Below are positions 47,901 through 62,293 of a stretch of DNA of 64,000 nt, one piece after another. Origin of the DNA: Linanthus parryae (Eukaryota > Streptophyta > Magnoliopsida > Ericales > Polemoniaceae); contig JALGPY010000078.1 in assembly GCA_023055425.1 (NCBI GenBank), positions 120,001-184,000 of the forward strand, given 5' to 3'. The notes under the pieces were generated by a model. That model searched no databases, had not been told where the DNA came from, and saw only the letters and a list, made by a program, of their open reading frames with translations. The number at the start of each line of letters is the position of its first letter. Position 1 is the stretch's first letter. Position numbers and translations under genes: made by a program.

Positions 47901-50079
47901 CTTCGCGGAGTTCTTCTGTTAGTAGTACCCATACCTCCGGGAAGCCCCTAGGGAGCTCTTTTTCACTACCTGTTTTTCTAGGGCTTATGGTCCTTCGCTT
48001 CCTTTACTTTACTTTACTGAGACCACTCGACCAACTAACTGGATGCAAGGGAATAGCTAGCCATCTTGTTCTTTCGGACATATGGTAACTGGAGCTTAGA
48101 TCTAGGGCCTTCATTGGCCCGGTCGGGAGAAAGGCGAAATTTTGGATTCTTCTTCCCCTGGATTCACTGTATTCAATAACCTATTTTACACTACTACAAT
48201 GCCTATTGGCACTGTCTTTGGTTAAGCCTTGTTCTTATTCGTAGGATAGGACTGGCACGAGGGACTAGTTAAAAGACTTAGAGTCGGTACAACTCTTTTC
48301 ATTAGCCAATCTCCTTCTATATGATATTTCGATCGTCAAGGGCTATTCCGCGATTCCATCCAGCCATAGTGTAGAGCCTTCCCTATAGCTACCCTGTTCC
48401 GACCAGCCGGGACAGCACCATTGCCCCGGGACTCAACTCACTTCTGCTCCCCAACCCACGTAACTAGTACAGGCCTGTGTGGCCCCTATTCTATTCCTTC
48501 TTCCTTTCCTTATTGATCGGGAGTGGCACCTCTTATCTTAGGATAAAACAAGCCCCTTCTCACATATCATCATATAGGGTAAATACTCTCTCTCCTGTCA
48601 CCGGTTGGACGATCTTCATTTAAGCAGCCTTAGCCTTGACTACGCCAAGTAAGCCCTCGCTAGCGGTCCTTCCAGAAGTTCCACTTCTTAGCGAAATGCC
48701 AAACAGATCTACCAGTAGCTCTCTCTAGGATATTCCCGCAGGACTATTTGAGTCCCTCAATTTCCTATTACGCGTACTTCGGGAAGAGTCCGTGGCCGGG
48801 CAATCAGAGTTAGACGGGTAAGGTTGCGAATAAATTCCTGCTGAGTGCATCTGGTAACCCCACTTCCCTCGGTCCTAAGTTTGCGAGTAAGAAAGCGAAG
48901 CCCGGACTTTACCATTTCGTGGATTGGGTAGGTGATGATGGTACAAGCCCCCTTGAACACACATAAGCGCTCTTGATAGCCACTTACCCCCTCCTTCTTC
49001 CTTCACCTTTCTCAGCTAGTTCCCGGGAGTTCGAAGTCTTCGGCGGTTGATCGCTTCCTCATTCGAAGAAGAGTTTCCGTGCCCGCCCTCTGTGGCATGG
49101 GAGTTTGGGAATGAGGAGCTATTTACTAGGGACGGTTTGACTTCCATGAGGCGTTGGTGAGAGGGGAAATAGTCATTATGCTCGAAATCACGGTGTTTGA
49201 TCGACTTGTTTGATTTCGATGTCGATCTCCCTAGGGAAATAGTCATTATGTTCGAAATCACGGGATATGCTCCCCTTTTTCGAGGATTTATCCTCAACAA
49301 CTGATGGGATAAATTATAATATATGATTATGAGAAGCAAGCAAGTAATCTTTGATTACGCGGTAGGCCTTCTAATCTTCTCTTATCTCTTAGGGTCCTTA
49401 GTTCTAAAGCTGTTGCTAAGATGTAAGAGGATTATCTATCGGTATAACTCAAATAGATGGTCTTATAGCCGAAAGGTAGAAGGGAAGTGAGTTAGCTGCC
49501 CTATCAAGTGATGGAATTGCAGTTTCTTAAGCAGGTATAATGTTACTTCCTTCTATCTAAATAAAAGACTTCTCTTACTACATTAGGAGCGAGCTTTCGT
49601 TGCGCAAGGCCTCGGTAAAAACATAACATTCTTCGGAGTACCAAATATCTCCTATAATCCAGTTGTTGAAGATGGATTAGCTACCGGGGATGATATAGCA
49701 CAGGTAACATCTCCTACTACTGTTTTGTAATAGCAATCAGAACTGTGAAATCTTGAAATGTTCTGCTTAATAGCCTTTCTTCAAGCAAGAGTAGATACCT
49801 CGGATTCCTTCCATTTTTTAGCTAGAAAGATAGTCCGGGATGAATTGCCTACTTACTTTTCGTGAGAGACCTATTATTCTCCACCTTCCGCCCTGGTAGT
49901 TGAGGTTACTGCTATGCGCTTCCTCTCAGCCTAGTTTAGACCTTACTTCAGGAAAGGGCTTTTTTTCACTATCCAGAGGCACACTCCAAGCATTCCTTGC
50001 GGAATGAATTCTTTCATAACCCGCAGTCCGAAAGGGAAGTCCCTTAAAGCTAAGATCGAAGATGGCTTTGACTCTTATA
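41973..50079. other. 8.1-kb spacer between nad2 and atp1 (copy 2)
   Basis: Second copy of 13156-21262. It contains the second copies of the 120-aa frame (44147-44509), the trnI-like scrap (45328-45348), dispersed repeat A (45138-45177, 49106-49144) and the 30-bp direct repeats (49164-49193, 49234-49263). No known gene. Confidence 0.7.
44147..44509 (+). CDS. Hypothetical ORF, 120 aa (copy 2)
   Basis: Identical second copy of 15330-15692; open to a GTG at 44057. No family recognised. Confidence 0.2.
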   Translation: MIDYEDSVLKRELLGANPMVWTEYSPNIPFWYRHRMGHTTPLHLNAHCAPLEIKRGEAGFQVILKTVQMNEGTAFSLLRLSGTTKTTLKRIYFRVGRSSKTSCQEFTWVPRHQREFSSKI

Positions 50080-51606
50080 TTATAAGAAAGGAATAGCACT
50101 TTCTTTTAAGAAAGTATCTAGTTCTTTCTTTATTTCGTTAGTTAGTCCCCCCTTTTCTAAAAGAGATTGTAGTAATTCTTCTTTTACACTCCTTAGAATG
50201 CTAGTCTCATATTGAGATATTTTCTCTAATGGCATTCGATCACAGAATCCATTGACAGCCGCATAAATAACTAGAATTTCTTTTTCAATTGGAAGTGGTG
50301 CATATTGTGCTTGTTTTAGTACTTCTGTAAGCCTTGCCCCTCTATTGAGTAATGACTGAGTGGCAGCATCGAGGTCTGAGCCAAATTGAGCAAAGGCGGC
50401 CACTTCTCGGTATTGTGCTAATTCTAGTTTTAAACTACCGCAGACTTGTTTCATAGTTTTTAACTGAGCAGCAGACCCGACCCGACTGACCGATAATCCT
50501 ACGTTAATAGCAGGTCGAATTCCTCGATAAAAGAGCTCTGTCTCTAAACAAATCTGTCCATCCGTAATAGAGATGACATTGGTCGGAATATAGGCGGATA
50601 CGTCTCCAGCTTGTGTTTCAATGACGGGTAAGGCAGTCAAGCTACCTGCGCCTGTCTGATCCGATCGTTTAGCAGCTCTTTCTAATAGCCGAGAATGCAA
50701 ATAGAAAACATCCCCTGGGAAGGCCTCTCGTCCTGGAGGTCTTCGTAACAATAGTGACATTTGTCGATAGGCCACGGCCTGCTTACTAAGATCATCATAG
50801 ATTATTAATGCGTGCATGCCATTATCTCGGAAATATTCCCCCATGGCACAACCAGAATAGGGGGCCAGAAATTGTAGAGGGGCAGGATCCGAAGAGGTGG
50901 CTGCTACAAGAATGGAATATTCCATAGCATTTGCTTCCGAAAGGATTTGAACTAATTGTGCCACCGTTGATCGTTTCTGTCCAATCGCTACATAGACACA
51001 ATACAATCGGTCAGGTACCTTTCCTTTGGAGTTGATTTGCTTTTGGTTTAATATGGTATCGATAGCTATGGCTGTTTTACCCGTTTGTCGGTCACCAATT
51101 ATAAGTTCTCGTTGACCACGACCTATAGGAACCAGGCTATCTACTGCTTTTAAGCCGGTTTGCATTGGCTCGTGCACCGATTTACGTTCAATAATACCAG
51201 GCGCTTTCACTTCGACACGTCTTCGCTCGTGATCGGATAAAGCCCCTCTGCCATCAATAGGAAGTCCCAAGGCGTCGACCACACGTCCTAGCAGAGCCCT
51301 TCCCGAAGGAACATCCACAATAGATCCAGTTCGCTTGACAAGATCTCCTTCTTTAATAGCAGTATCACTACCAAAGACAACAATCCCCACATTCTCATTT
51401 TCTAGATTTAAGGCGATTCCTTTCACACCACTGGAAAAGGAAACCATTTCCCCAGCTTGAATTTCCTTCAAACCATAGACACGGGCAATCCCATCTCCAA
51501 CTGAGACCACTCGACCAATCTCGTCCACTTTCAAATGAGTAGAAAAAGCAGTGATTCGACTCTCCAATAATTTTGTCAGCTCTGCAGCCCCTGGATTAAA
51601 TGCCAT
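50080..51606 (-). CDS. atp1: F1F0 ATP synthase subunit alpha (copy 2)
   Basis: Second complete 508-codon atp1, identical in translation to 21263-22789, with the same P-loop, shortened 189-200 loop and unusual termini. The promoter-like word recurs at 51710-51725, and the in-frame upstream ATG at 51687. Confidence 0.97.
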   Translation of the reverse strand: MAFNPGAAELTKLLESRITAFSTHLKVDEIGRVVSVGDGIARVYGLKEIQAGEMVSFSSGVKGIALNLENENVGIVVFGSDTAIKEGDLVKRTGSIVDVPSGRALLGRVVDALGLPIDGRGALSDHERRRVEVKAPGIIERKSVHEPMQTGLKAVDSLVPIGRGQRELIIGDRQTGKTAIAIDTILNQKQINSKGKVPDRLYCVYVAIGQKRSTVAQLVQILSEANAMEYSILVAATSSDPAPLQFLAPYSGCAMGEYFRDNGMHALIIYDDLSKQAVAYRQMSLLLRRPPGREAFPGDVFYLHSRLLERAAKRSDQTGAGSLTALPVIETQAGDVSAYIPTNVISITDGQICLETELFYRGIRPAINVGLSVSRVGSAAQLKTMKQVCGSLKLELAQYREVAAFAQFGSDLDAATQSLLNRGARLTEVLKQAQYAPLPIEKEILVIYAAVNGFCDRMPLEKISQYETSILRSVKEELLQSLLEKGGLTNEIKKELDTFLKESAIPFL

Positions 51607-54600
51607 CTCTAAATAGAAACGAAACGCACTCCGCTCTCTTCTATCCCTAAAGACAAAATAGAGAGACTTTTTCTTGCGAAATTGCATCGCTCCTTTTCTT
51701 TACACCAGTCTTCTATATGATATTTCTTCTTCCTCGAGTCCTGTCATGATCTTCACTCGATGAAAGAGCTTTACAAGCGGCATTGCCCTTCTATTAAGAA
51801 ATTTCGATCGAAGGTACTAGCCCCCTTCTCCCTTCGCTCCCTACTCGCCTAAAGGAAAAGGAGCTTCGATCCCCCTCGCCTAAGGGAAAAGGGGCTGCGG
51901 AGTCAATTAGCGAAAAGGCGGATTCGTAGTTCGAAGGAAGTAAGCACAAACTAAACCAAGCTGTCCCATCTCGATCGGTAACCAACCCAAAGAAGCGAAG
52001 GTATTTCATTGTAAAGAAAGATTCCGTGCCAACAAAGCCACTTTCCACCGCTTTCATAGGTCCGGCATTACATTACTCGAGCCCCTATCGTGCGATGATC
52101 GTTAGACAAAGACTTCTTAGAGCAAGAATTGACTTACCAACCCTCCCGGCGGTAGGAACTGCTGCTTCGGGCTAGGCCGGGCGGACGTGGGAACTGTACC
52201 AGCAAACCACCTTCCATCTCTCATCTTATGGCTCACCAGCGCCTCTATTGCGAACAATGAGGGAGTGTCGCTTTTTCTCGATAAAAGAGGCAGTGTGATG
52301 AGCGGGTAGGACATTAGGTTGTAACCTAGGGTCTTGCTTTGCTATAGCGCTCTATGCCCTGATCGCGGGCATGAAGCTTCCCTTGGTTGGGAGTCTATTT
52401 AAGCTTTCATCCTTTCTAGCAGCATCTGTGTCGCTGCTATGGAAGAAACTGGGTCTTGCTGGTAGGAAAAGGCCTTTCCCGGGAGGAGCGGACCTAGAGC
52501 TAGGGCGAGCGTCTTCTTTGCTTCTTTGTCCTCAAGTGGGATTCTTCGGTACCTTGGGTTGAGGGGGCTTGTACCGAGGGTTTTGATGAAAGTCCCATAT
52601 TCCTAGGGTGCAGGTAGCGGCTTCCCAGGGCTAAAGTATCGGATTCTTTTTTTGGGGGTTTATCTACTCTACCGTATTCGAAAATGGTTACGAGGAGCCC
52701 CCTCAGGAGATGCACCTAAATAAAGTTCCATTTTGACTGTCATAGCACGTAATTCCATTTCCTATGTTATATGGTCATAGGTTCTCCGATGTTATAAGTA
52801 GAAGGCGCGGTCAAACCAAGGCATGGCATATTAAGTGAGACAGCTGAAATAGCTTATAGAGAGGAGCTTCCCGTTGCACCTGACGGTGTTGGTCATCGGT
52901 CGGAAAGCTCGAACAGATCAACTAGATCGGACAGATCGTTGGTCGTTGTCCGTAGTACTGTTGTACTATTTTCGTAAGGAACGAGAACACCTTTCGGCGT
53001 ATATTCTTTAGAAGCACCATTTCCATTGGCGCATGAAGGCAGGCTTCCCTGACATGAGGAAGAGCCGTGAGGCCTAGCCTAGCATTGATTATAGAACTCA
53101 GTACCGTGTTTACAAGAACTTCTTTTCTAAAAGAGAGGACTTATTCGAACATAGAAGAAGCACAATCTTGCCACAAGGCATACGTATCATAAGAATCTGA
53201 GCTGCGAATAGAAGCATCGATAAAGCTCGGAGAAGCGAAGCAGACAAATTGCTTAGATAGAACAGCTTTGGATCGTTACAGGTCTCATTCAATCAGTAGA
53301 AAAGAACATAGAGATTCGTTCACTCCTCTAACTGAGGAGATCACTGCAATCCGCTCATTAACAAGAACAAGCACATCAATACAATAAATACTATAAGAAC
53401 TATCTGACAATGAAACATAAGGATCAGTATGATAGAGAAGAAGCAGCGAATCGGCAAGACTCGTTATTTTAGTGGAGCTAAGATCTTGTTTTTAAGAGTA
53501 AAGGGCACCTTTTTCATCTTTTATATGTCCTTATTAGCCGGTCGGCGTACCTCGTCGGTGGCCCAACTCTGACCTTGTATTGGATGCTTACTGGCAATGA
53601 ATGGTGAGTAGAGTGGAATGGTGCTTGCTGCACTCATCCGGATTCACTTGCTATGTCTGCCATGTAGGAGTATGCGCTGTTATTCTTTTGAGGCTGGCCT
53701 GTGCCTCAGGTGCGTTCTTGGGCGGCGATGAGCTCCAATCGTCCCGTACATGGCTCCTGTTTGCAGGTGGATGCAGACCAATATATTGCTCTCCTCTCTA
53801 TCTGTTGCTGGTACGGTTGGTTCCATAGGCAGGTGTGAAGCTAGAGCATCATCCGAGGCCTACGGAGTAGCAAACCAGAGATGGTTGCTAAGGCTGATGA
53901 CGAGTTGTTCAGGCTGGTTGTTTATTTGGTACTTACGCTATTTTGTGCCCTGTTGTTACTCATTGTTGACTGTAGTGGCTGTCTCCATAGGTATGGCTCA
54001 TTAGTTATGATTATTTCGGCCCATGGGGCAATGTTGTAGGTGTGCCTACTTTCATTAACGTTCATGGGTATGCCCTTTACGTTAACTCATAGCTCTACCT
54101 GGGGAATGCCCCTTGTAAACCTCTTTCACCTTTCATCCCAATAAGACTAAAAAAGCTTCCGAATACGGAGGCTTCCTAAAACTTTTCTGACTGAGCTAGC
54201 TGAAGGAACGAAGTGCTTCGAGCAAAGAGAGAAGGAACTTGCCTCCCTGGCCTACGGAAAGGTTTTAAGAAAGAAGAACGTAAGGCGCGAGAGTAGTGGT
54301 GCCCCTTGTTGTTCCCCAGCGCTAAGACAACAAGAAGGAAAGCTAGGTGGGCGACAGAGCCAGGCAGATGCTAGAAAGTCCAAAGGAGGGTAGGCCCAAA
54401 GGCAGGTGCTAGAATAGATATGTATGTTGATGAGTGAAATGAGTTCACGTTGCTTGGCTTGGGTACTAATAGATATTCCCATAGCATGATGAGCAGTGAA
54501 AGCTCTAGCTAAGCTCATCCTTTCTTTAAGTCAATTACCAGCCCTATAAAAGATAGCTATCCGAGTGAATGATGCCTTTCGTTAAGCCCTTTCCAACGAG

Positions 54601-57600
54601 ATGTCTAAGGCTCGGCTCCTGGTTACGTTCGTTATAAGGGAGCACCTTACAGTAAACGACATTTACAGGTACCTTTAGTTGCTAATATAGGAAAGAGAGA
54701 TAGCCCCTAATCTCACTGCAGAAAACGAAAGTGCTGCGCCAAAGACCGATGGTTCAACAGCAGCAAAGATCACATTCGAAGTCTTTGTACCGACGAGAAC
54801 GCTTGACGATTAGTCCTTACATAGGTAATTATTCCTACATTCCAATAGCATAAATCATTGAAGATTGAAGCTTTCTTCTTATAAGCTACTTCTTCATTTA
54901 AGTGAAGTCTGGGAACGTAGATTGGTTTACCATTATACTCTACTAGAAAGGAAAAGGCCCCTTTTCCCTGCTTGGGGGCGAAGATCCTCTACTATTGGAA
55001 AGTGGGAATTCATTCTCTTAAGATATTTCCACATAAACAAACCAAAGCCTTGTCCCTATGAGCAATGCCCTATACCGAGCCAAAGACAAAGGCTTAAGAT
55101 CTTTCCTTTCCCAGCAGATAACTAAGGCAACCTAAACTATGGCTGAGCTAGACAGAAGCGGGAGCCATTCCTCGTTCACCGAGGTTTGAATTGGTTATAC
55201 GTCGAAGGAAGCTTCTTTTCCTTCTTCCTAAAGAATATGTTGCGTTGCTCTTTCATCTCGTACTTGGTTCTATTGGACATATCATCTTCTAAAGATGAAA
55301 CTCTTCTTCCTATTCTCGAGGAAAGAAAGCTTCAAAGATGACTCAGTAAAGGGCGGATACCTATAATACCGTACGGATATGTACATAAGGTGTAGTTCCG
55401 CGTGTTGATTGGGCAAAGTCTCTTTTGAGCTGCTTCGATTGGGTGCGGCTAAACCAAAGTAGATTGTATGCAACCCGGGATGATTTGGATAAATGTGTAT
55501 AGAAAGGGTACGAGTTACCCGATCGATTATGCAGGCTAATTGAAAGGAGAATTACTACAACTACAAAGGGGCCTAAAGTAATCTACCAGAGGTATTTTAT
55601 TTCCCACCATTTTATTGATCATAGAAGATTTGAATTCCCTCGGTCGCCGGCATCTTCGCTGATGAACTACAGCAATATCAATAGTTCCGTAAAGTCATAA
55701 CGAGGCTAACCTATCCTGTCTTTCTTCACTCTAATTCTCCTTTCCTACTTTCTTTTCTTTCTCTTAAGAAAGCATATAATATAGTTCCATCCTCATGAAG
55801 TAACCGAGTGCCATAACGAGAAGTAAGAAAGACATCTGGGACAGGGAAGGTGATACTGCGGAGCATACTTGGAAAACGACTCTTTATTTTAGGAAAAGGA
55901 AGCCCACCGCTTTGCTCGAAATAAATAATAGACACTTTCACTCGACAAACTTAGAAATCCTACTTAGCAGAAAACTGGGAACTTCCTACTCGACAACTCA
56001 AACTACCCCTTTCGGTCATGCCGCTTTACTCCTCGGAAACCTAGGAGTTGTAGGAAGTACGGGTCGTGACACACCTATAAAACAAGTCTTCTTTTCACTC
56101 TTAGCTTCGATGCTATCAAGGTCGAACTTCCCTTTCGTTTTATATTATATATGATCGCTACCTCGAAGGTTACTTTCTAGGACTAGGACTCATGTTTTAC
56201 TATGCTATTAATAATAGAAACTCTGATGAACAATCGGTCTGGACCCCGATATGGAGAACTATGCATAGACTTGCTATGCCGGGGCATTACTACACTACTG
56301 TCTTCTCCCCTGAGGGAGCTTTCGCTTCGTAAAGCTACTCCCTATAAACAGTATCCTTCCAAAGTTAGACATCATCGGTAGTCCATTCCTTTACTGCACT
56401 TAGTAAACAGACAACCTCCCGCTACTAATAGTTCGGGCAAATTGATCTATGCGAATACTCAAAGAGAAGGTTGAAGCCGTTACAAGCCATATTAAGATAA
56501 GAGGGCAGTTCTACCAGAACCCACTAAACCGATAGAGTTGCGAGTTCTACCTAGCTATAAGAAGAAGACCTATCGAGATTAGGAGTGAATGAATTGCATC
56601 CTCTCTTGGAGTTTATGCTTACTCGCTATTATATCTATTTGAAAGTACCCCTCTCTTCTCCTCTCTTTGCGGCAGCAGCTGGTGAATACCAACACCTGTA
56701 AGAAAAAGGCGAAGTTTAAGTTAGACCCCCGCCCGGGTAACAAGGATTTGTTTTTTTATAGAAAGTTTCCTCTTTAGAGGGTACATTCGCTGTAGTTCCC
56801 ATCCTGTCCAATAAAGGAATAGATTCCCGGATTCTTGGCGCCCTACAGGAGATTTGGAACAATTATCATTTCGCTCGCTAGCAGTAGCCAGATGGATATC
56901 TCATCTAACCAAAAGAGTGCCCCTTCTTGCTTCGTCCTATTATTCCAATAGGTTTACCTACTTTCAAGAACTATATATGCGTTTTCTGATGCTAGTTTTT
57001 CTTGTCTCAATTGATGTGAAATAGACTTCAAATGCATGTTAATCATGCTATCTCTCCTGTTATTTCTGCCATGACCAAACCACTGCGATGCCAGGGTTCG
57101 TGGAGCTAGTCCTATCTGCCTGCGAATGGGTTTGTTGATGTTGAACCTGTTGCTCCCAAAGACCAATCTATCCACTCCAGTGCAAAAGTCAATAAAATGG
57201 TTTTAGTAAAGGAAACCACCTCTCCTTCCGCCGCTAACCCAGCAAACAAATCTTTGGTGGTAGGCTTTCTTTTCTTTCTCTTTTCCGGAGACAACAAATA
57301 GGAATAACTAAACCACGTCTACGCCAGTATCATGTATGCACAGGTTCTAATTCCACTCTTTCTTCAAAGAAAACTCCTCTACCCGGCAAGGAAGCATCTG
57401 GTCTCTGAACAAAGGGGCTCAGTTGCGAGAACTCGGATTGATTATTCGACTCCTTACTTGACTACTCACTTAGACCAAAGGACTATCATATTTATATTAA
57501 GTAAGGGAATACTTCTCACGATCAAGCCTAAGCAGCTATTTCGCTTTCTTTTACCTCTCAAGTCATCAAATCAAACAACATCCTGCGCTAATGCCTGAGC

Positions 57601-60600
57601 CGAGATAACGGCAGCCCTATTCTATTTAGACTCTACGTTCTCAGTCAAAGGATTCCCCTTAGCATGCGTGCTTCCCTTCGCAGACTTAATATAAGAGTTT
57701 TACCGAGCAAAAAAATGAAATGAAGTAAGCTACCTTGAAAGCGCTTTCACTTGGCTTTATTAATTCAATCAATCAACCGAAGGTAAGGGCTACTTCGTTC
57801 ATCATCCTGCTTCTTCAACAATCGGAGTCCTTTCGCGGAACATAAATCTATAGAATTCCGCTTCTTTCCTGGGTATTCCTTCTACCTAATATTGGTGCTA
57901 TACCGATAGATAGAGGTAACATAGATCTGACGGTAAGAGTTCTTTCCATTGAAATAGCTTCGTTTGGTTACCGCGGGACAGCGACAGCAGGGGAGCTCTG
58001 GTTCACTACCCTCGCCTCGCTTTGAGTGGGGGAAGGCTGCTAATAATAGTGTAGGTAAAAGAAAGAAGAACAGCTCGCCAGCCTAGTACAACATCTTGCT
58101 CTACTAAGCCAACGCTTAACACGAAAGATATCAGAAAGATGGAGATACCCCCTTCAATTGTCCAGCTCCAAGGTAAGATCAATACGCATTGGCTCCTAAA
58201 TCTCTACTCATCAGCTAAGTTGAGACCAGCTCTTGGAATCCCGCGCCCTGGGAACCAACTTCCTCCACCTTAGGAAGCCTTTTAATTAAACCGGGCAGTT
58301 CTGCCCTTCGGAGAAACCTACCAGCGCTCTTGGATTCCGCCTTTGCCCTTACAGAGAACCGACTTCCGCCCTAGGAATCCGGTAGTTTAGCCCTTAGGAA
58401 TTGGCTACCTCCGCTACTTGCGCTTCATTTACCATAACTTATGAGCCCTGAAAATCCCTTTTTTTCCTCAGAAGAAGGTAGTTTCGCCCTGCGACTTACG
58501 AAGCCAATACTTCCTCCTAGTTAGAAATAACGAAATTGATACTCCTTTCGCACTTAGGAATACAGGTACAACTTTAGCCTCCGGTGGCTCCTTTGAGGAG
58601 GAAACCAAAAGAAAACGAAGCATATAGGACCTTTTGCACTTGGGATGCACCTACCCGGGCATCTGCTTTTGAAGCCGTTCTCCCTTAGGGATCCATTACT
58701 CGCGCCACTTTCGCTGCCTTTTCCGATCACTTCCGCTAATTGCTTACGAACCGCTGCTGAGGAAGGATTTTCCATATTGCGAAAAGTAATGAAGATCCTA
58801 CTCGCGCGTCTTATCGCAGGGAAACGGATGCCTAACTACCCCATTCATGTGAAATGGATTTACCTATTTAGGTGAAAGGTAGGAAAAGATGGTGCGCTAC
58901 GGCTACTAACACCAGGCAAACAAGGCGGAAGCTTAGCTTATCCCGAAGATCTTTCATTCTCTTTGTCTGAAGTAAAAGTCATGTCTCGTCTAATACCTTC
59001 GCTAGACACCTTCGCTTCTTTGGGTTTCCGATCGAGATGGGACAGCTTGGTTTGTAAATAGCTTTCAAGTCCTAGTCGAAGGTGCCAGAAAAGGCTTTCA
59101 CAGAACATTACTGTGAAAAGGAGAAGTAAGGTGATTGGGGTTGCTTTGGGATACGGTCCCATCCTTCCTTTGCAGAAAGGGATACCGATGTGCGTAGTTC
59201 CTGTTATGCAGATTGACAGCTGATCCCTTCAGATGACATTCACTGTTGATCCCGGAAGATGACTACTCAGAGGCCTAATTTGCAGGATTTATGTTAAGGC
59301 AATGGTAGCTTTGGTCCAAGATAAGGATGTGGCTATGGCCCCTGTAGCTAAGGTGGTGCCCGAACACCTTATTCGACCGCTTCTCGTGGGTTTTTTCGTT
59401 ATACAAGTATTACAGCAAGAGAGAAGCGCAGGCTATTTTGATCCGTAGGAAGGCGATAGTTCCGTGGCTTCCGCAGCTGGGAGTCACTTTCTAGTTAGCA
59501 AAAGATTGGATTGGATACATAAGTCTGTCTCACTAGCCAGATGATGTAACCGAGCCCAGGGAAGAAGCGTAGTTTGTTTCCTTAGTCCCATAGCGTAGAG
59601 CGAAGAAGAGAGCAAATCATACTTATCTATCAACAAATCTGAAAATAAAGACAGATCTTATAATCTTTCGTTTCAGCTTCCCCATCTCCTCACATCAGTG
59701 GTCTTGCTCGCTCTGTCACAGCGAAGGACGTTCTCTTTCAATGGAAATACCATAAATATGGATGCCTTGCTGACAGGAAGATGCACTTCGCCGATTCCTT
59801 GCTTTCACTATCAACTCGAAAGGCAAACAAGAGAAGTCTTTTCTTTATAAGTCAGATTCGCTCCCCCCTCTTCTTGTAGAGGAGATTGACTGCGGCACCC
59901 ATCTCTAGGTCTTTAGGACAAGGCTTAGCCTTTGTCTTCGGGGTCGGAAGCAACGGTTGGCTTGGTAAACCCAACTCCTAGGTTTGACTTAAGTAGGCTA
60001 TCGACTTATCGCACTACAGCGGTAGGAACAGGGCTTTCACTTCTATTAAGATATTTCCGGCTGAGCTATTCACCTTATTTTACATTCCACTCGGAAGCTA
60101 AGAGCACATCTTCTCGTTGGAGTTGCTCCCGTTGCCGCTTTATATGAAGCAAAGAACTGCTTTTACACAACGCAATAACCGCTTTCACATAACGAAAGAG
60201 AAGAAAAGAACCGACATGACTCTTCGAATGAGAATAGGCTTGCAGATCCTCATGAAACTCAAAAAAAGATGTATCTGCGCTCTGATCCTTGCCCTTTTTA
60301 CTTAAGCCAGCTTGTTAGGAGCGGAACCTGGCCCTGTAACTACTCGACGAAGAGTTCCGTTGAGGTTAGTGATCACTCCGGATTCTGAAAACGATGTGTG
60401 CGATACTGATAATAAGGTATTTTTGATACCTGCTATAGCTCTAGCGCGAGTCTTCCTGTTCTCCTACGCTCGATTCTATCATGACCGGAAACCGGGTAAC
60501 TACGGCTAAAAAAGAGAGAAAGGTGCCAAGGTTACCTAATGAATTTGGACGTTGTTTCGTTTCAACTAACCCAGATGCTCTTGTTCCATCTACCAATGTA

Positions 60601-61779
60601 TGAGGGCTCTAAGGCATCTAATTAGCCGGCACCCTGCCATGATCTAGCGCCTCCCCGAAATAGGGCAGTATATCTCCCATTCAAGTATCATACAGTAGAA
60701 TGAGAAGTAAAGAAAGAAAACCCTTCTATTATATAGATTACTCATTAATAAAGGGAACCCGCTCACTCATTCTCACACTCTCATGTGTTTGATCACATCC
60801 AGCTAGCTAGAGTTAGACCGTACAAACAAGAGGTCTTTTTTGAAACTTCAGTAACAGGTCTCAGTAAAAGAGGAACAACTAATTCAATCATCTGGTGTTA
60901 CAGTGACTTATCCCTCTGGGAACCATCCGAATTAGGAACTGGTATGGTAATCCGAGTAGATTCTTTCTCAGATGCTGTTCCAACCCGAGTCAACAAGCAA
61001 GGAAGTCGCCCGCAAGTCATGAATGTTGTGCTAGTCCGGAGCTAGGTATCCGCCTTCGAATCCTATCTCCTCTCCTTAACAGTCGAGTGGTAAACTCCTC
61101 TCATCTTTCATTCGGCACGGTTTCCAATTGACTTACTGCTATTGATTTCGCCACTAGGGCGTTCGCGGAGCCCTTTCGTCGTTAGGTCGAGCCAATCGAA
61201 AGAGGGAGATTGCGCAGACTAAACTGATGCCCCGCGCCTGTCTTCTAGGATTCCATCCACCCATAGGTTTCGCCTTCCCATTTCGCTCGCTTCTGTTCTC
61301 TTCTCTTCCCTGGTCACAAGTAGAATTGAACCAAAACAAAAGGTAGGACCCCGCATCCCCCGATTCTTTGATCTTCCGCTGTAGGTGGGCGTTTCCAAAC
61401 CCGGTAGCTGCATCTTGAGCTTCGAATCTTTTATATAGATGTCCATCAAAGAAGCCTTTCTAAGTGAAGGTGAATTCTTCCTCACACGAATATGAGATGT
61501 TTGAAACGAGACCGAGGAGTGGGTCTGAAAAAGACTTTTGCCTAGTCCGGAGCGGTGCATGTGTGTCAGTGGCTCGAATCCGCAGGCGAAGTCATCGGTT
61601 GACAATGAACGGATTGAAGGTTTCGTTTTCTCTTTCGAGTGAAGCTGACAATTGAGGTAAGGTCGCTTCCTTTGCGAAAATCCTTGCTTCCAAGAAAGAA
61701 GGTCCAAAGGTACGGATCTTGGTCTTCTTGACTGGCTTTAAACCATCCAATCTTTCCAATCCGAATGTTGCTCTAAGGG

Positions 61780-62127
61780 ATGAAAATGGACATGACACAA
61801 TCCCTGAAGAGTATGATGTGCCTGGCCTTGCTTCTCTTGATTCCCCACCGCGGATCCATATCTATACCAGAGATTGCTTTTCGCTCTATCTTTTCAGAGA
61901 CAGGAGAGGAGACTCTCTACTTACAAGAATGCTACTTAGGGGGATTTCCTTTTTATGGGTTCCCATTTGACTTCACTTACTCCGCTCAACTCAATTACTC
62001 ATCATCATCAGTAGTTCTACGCCTGGCTCCGAACGATGGTGAAGTTTGCTTTCTTTCCGCGGGTACCACGACACTCTTTCAATTTAGGAAAGGTCAGAAG
62101 GCCGTCTTCTTCCTTTGCTTCAGTTGA
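61780..62127 (+). CDS. Hypothetical ORF, 115 aa (copy 2)
   Basis: Identical second copy of 32963-33310, with the same short hydrophobic N-terminal segment, ending 166 bp before the 62293/62294 junction. Confidence 0.15.
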   Translation: MKMDMTQSLKSMMCLALLLLIPHRGSISIPEIAFRSIFSETGEETLYLQECYLGGFPFYGFPFDFTYSAQLNYSSSSVVLRLAPNDGEVCFLSAGTTTLFQFRKGQKAVFFLCFS

Positions 62128-62268
62128 CGAAAATGAACTATTATAGAGTGGTATTGCGCCCCCTAGTCTCTACCTACCCACTCGGGTACGGGTACCAGGG
62201 TTCAAAAAGAAGTCGTTCAAATGGAAATAGGTCACAGGCAAGCGCTGAAACTCTCATCGATCGTCGAA

Positions 62269-62290
62269 TCGAGTCATAAAAACGACTCGA
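62269..62290 (+). other. Perfect hairpin at the second tandem junction
   Basis: Second copy of the 7-bp-stem hairpin at 33452-33473, again ending 3 nt before the unit boundary. Confidence 0.85.
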
Positions 62291-62293
62291 GCT

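Larger units (their letters stand above)
33477..62293 (+). repeat. 28,817-bp tandem unit, copy 2 (complete)
   Basis: This is a head-to-tail second copy of 4660-33476, joined without spacer. All features of copy 1 recur at +28,817. At its left end the unit's last bases (CGAGCT) meet its first bases (AATCAC); this same junction is repeated at 62293/62294. I found no substitution between the copies in the genes and landmarks I compared by eye. Confidence 0.95.
51688..62293. other. 10.6-kb spacer from atp1 to the second tandem junction (copy 2)
   Basis: Second copy of 22871-33476, with the T/G-rich patch (53517-54137), stem-loop (54153-54174), protein-like frame (56105-56332), degenerate repeat field (58257-58777), 115-codon frame (61780-62127) and junction hairpin (62269-62290). 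No known gene. Confidence 0.7.
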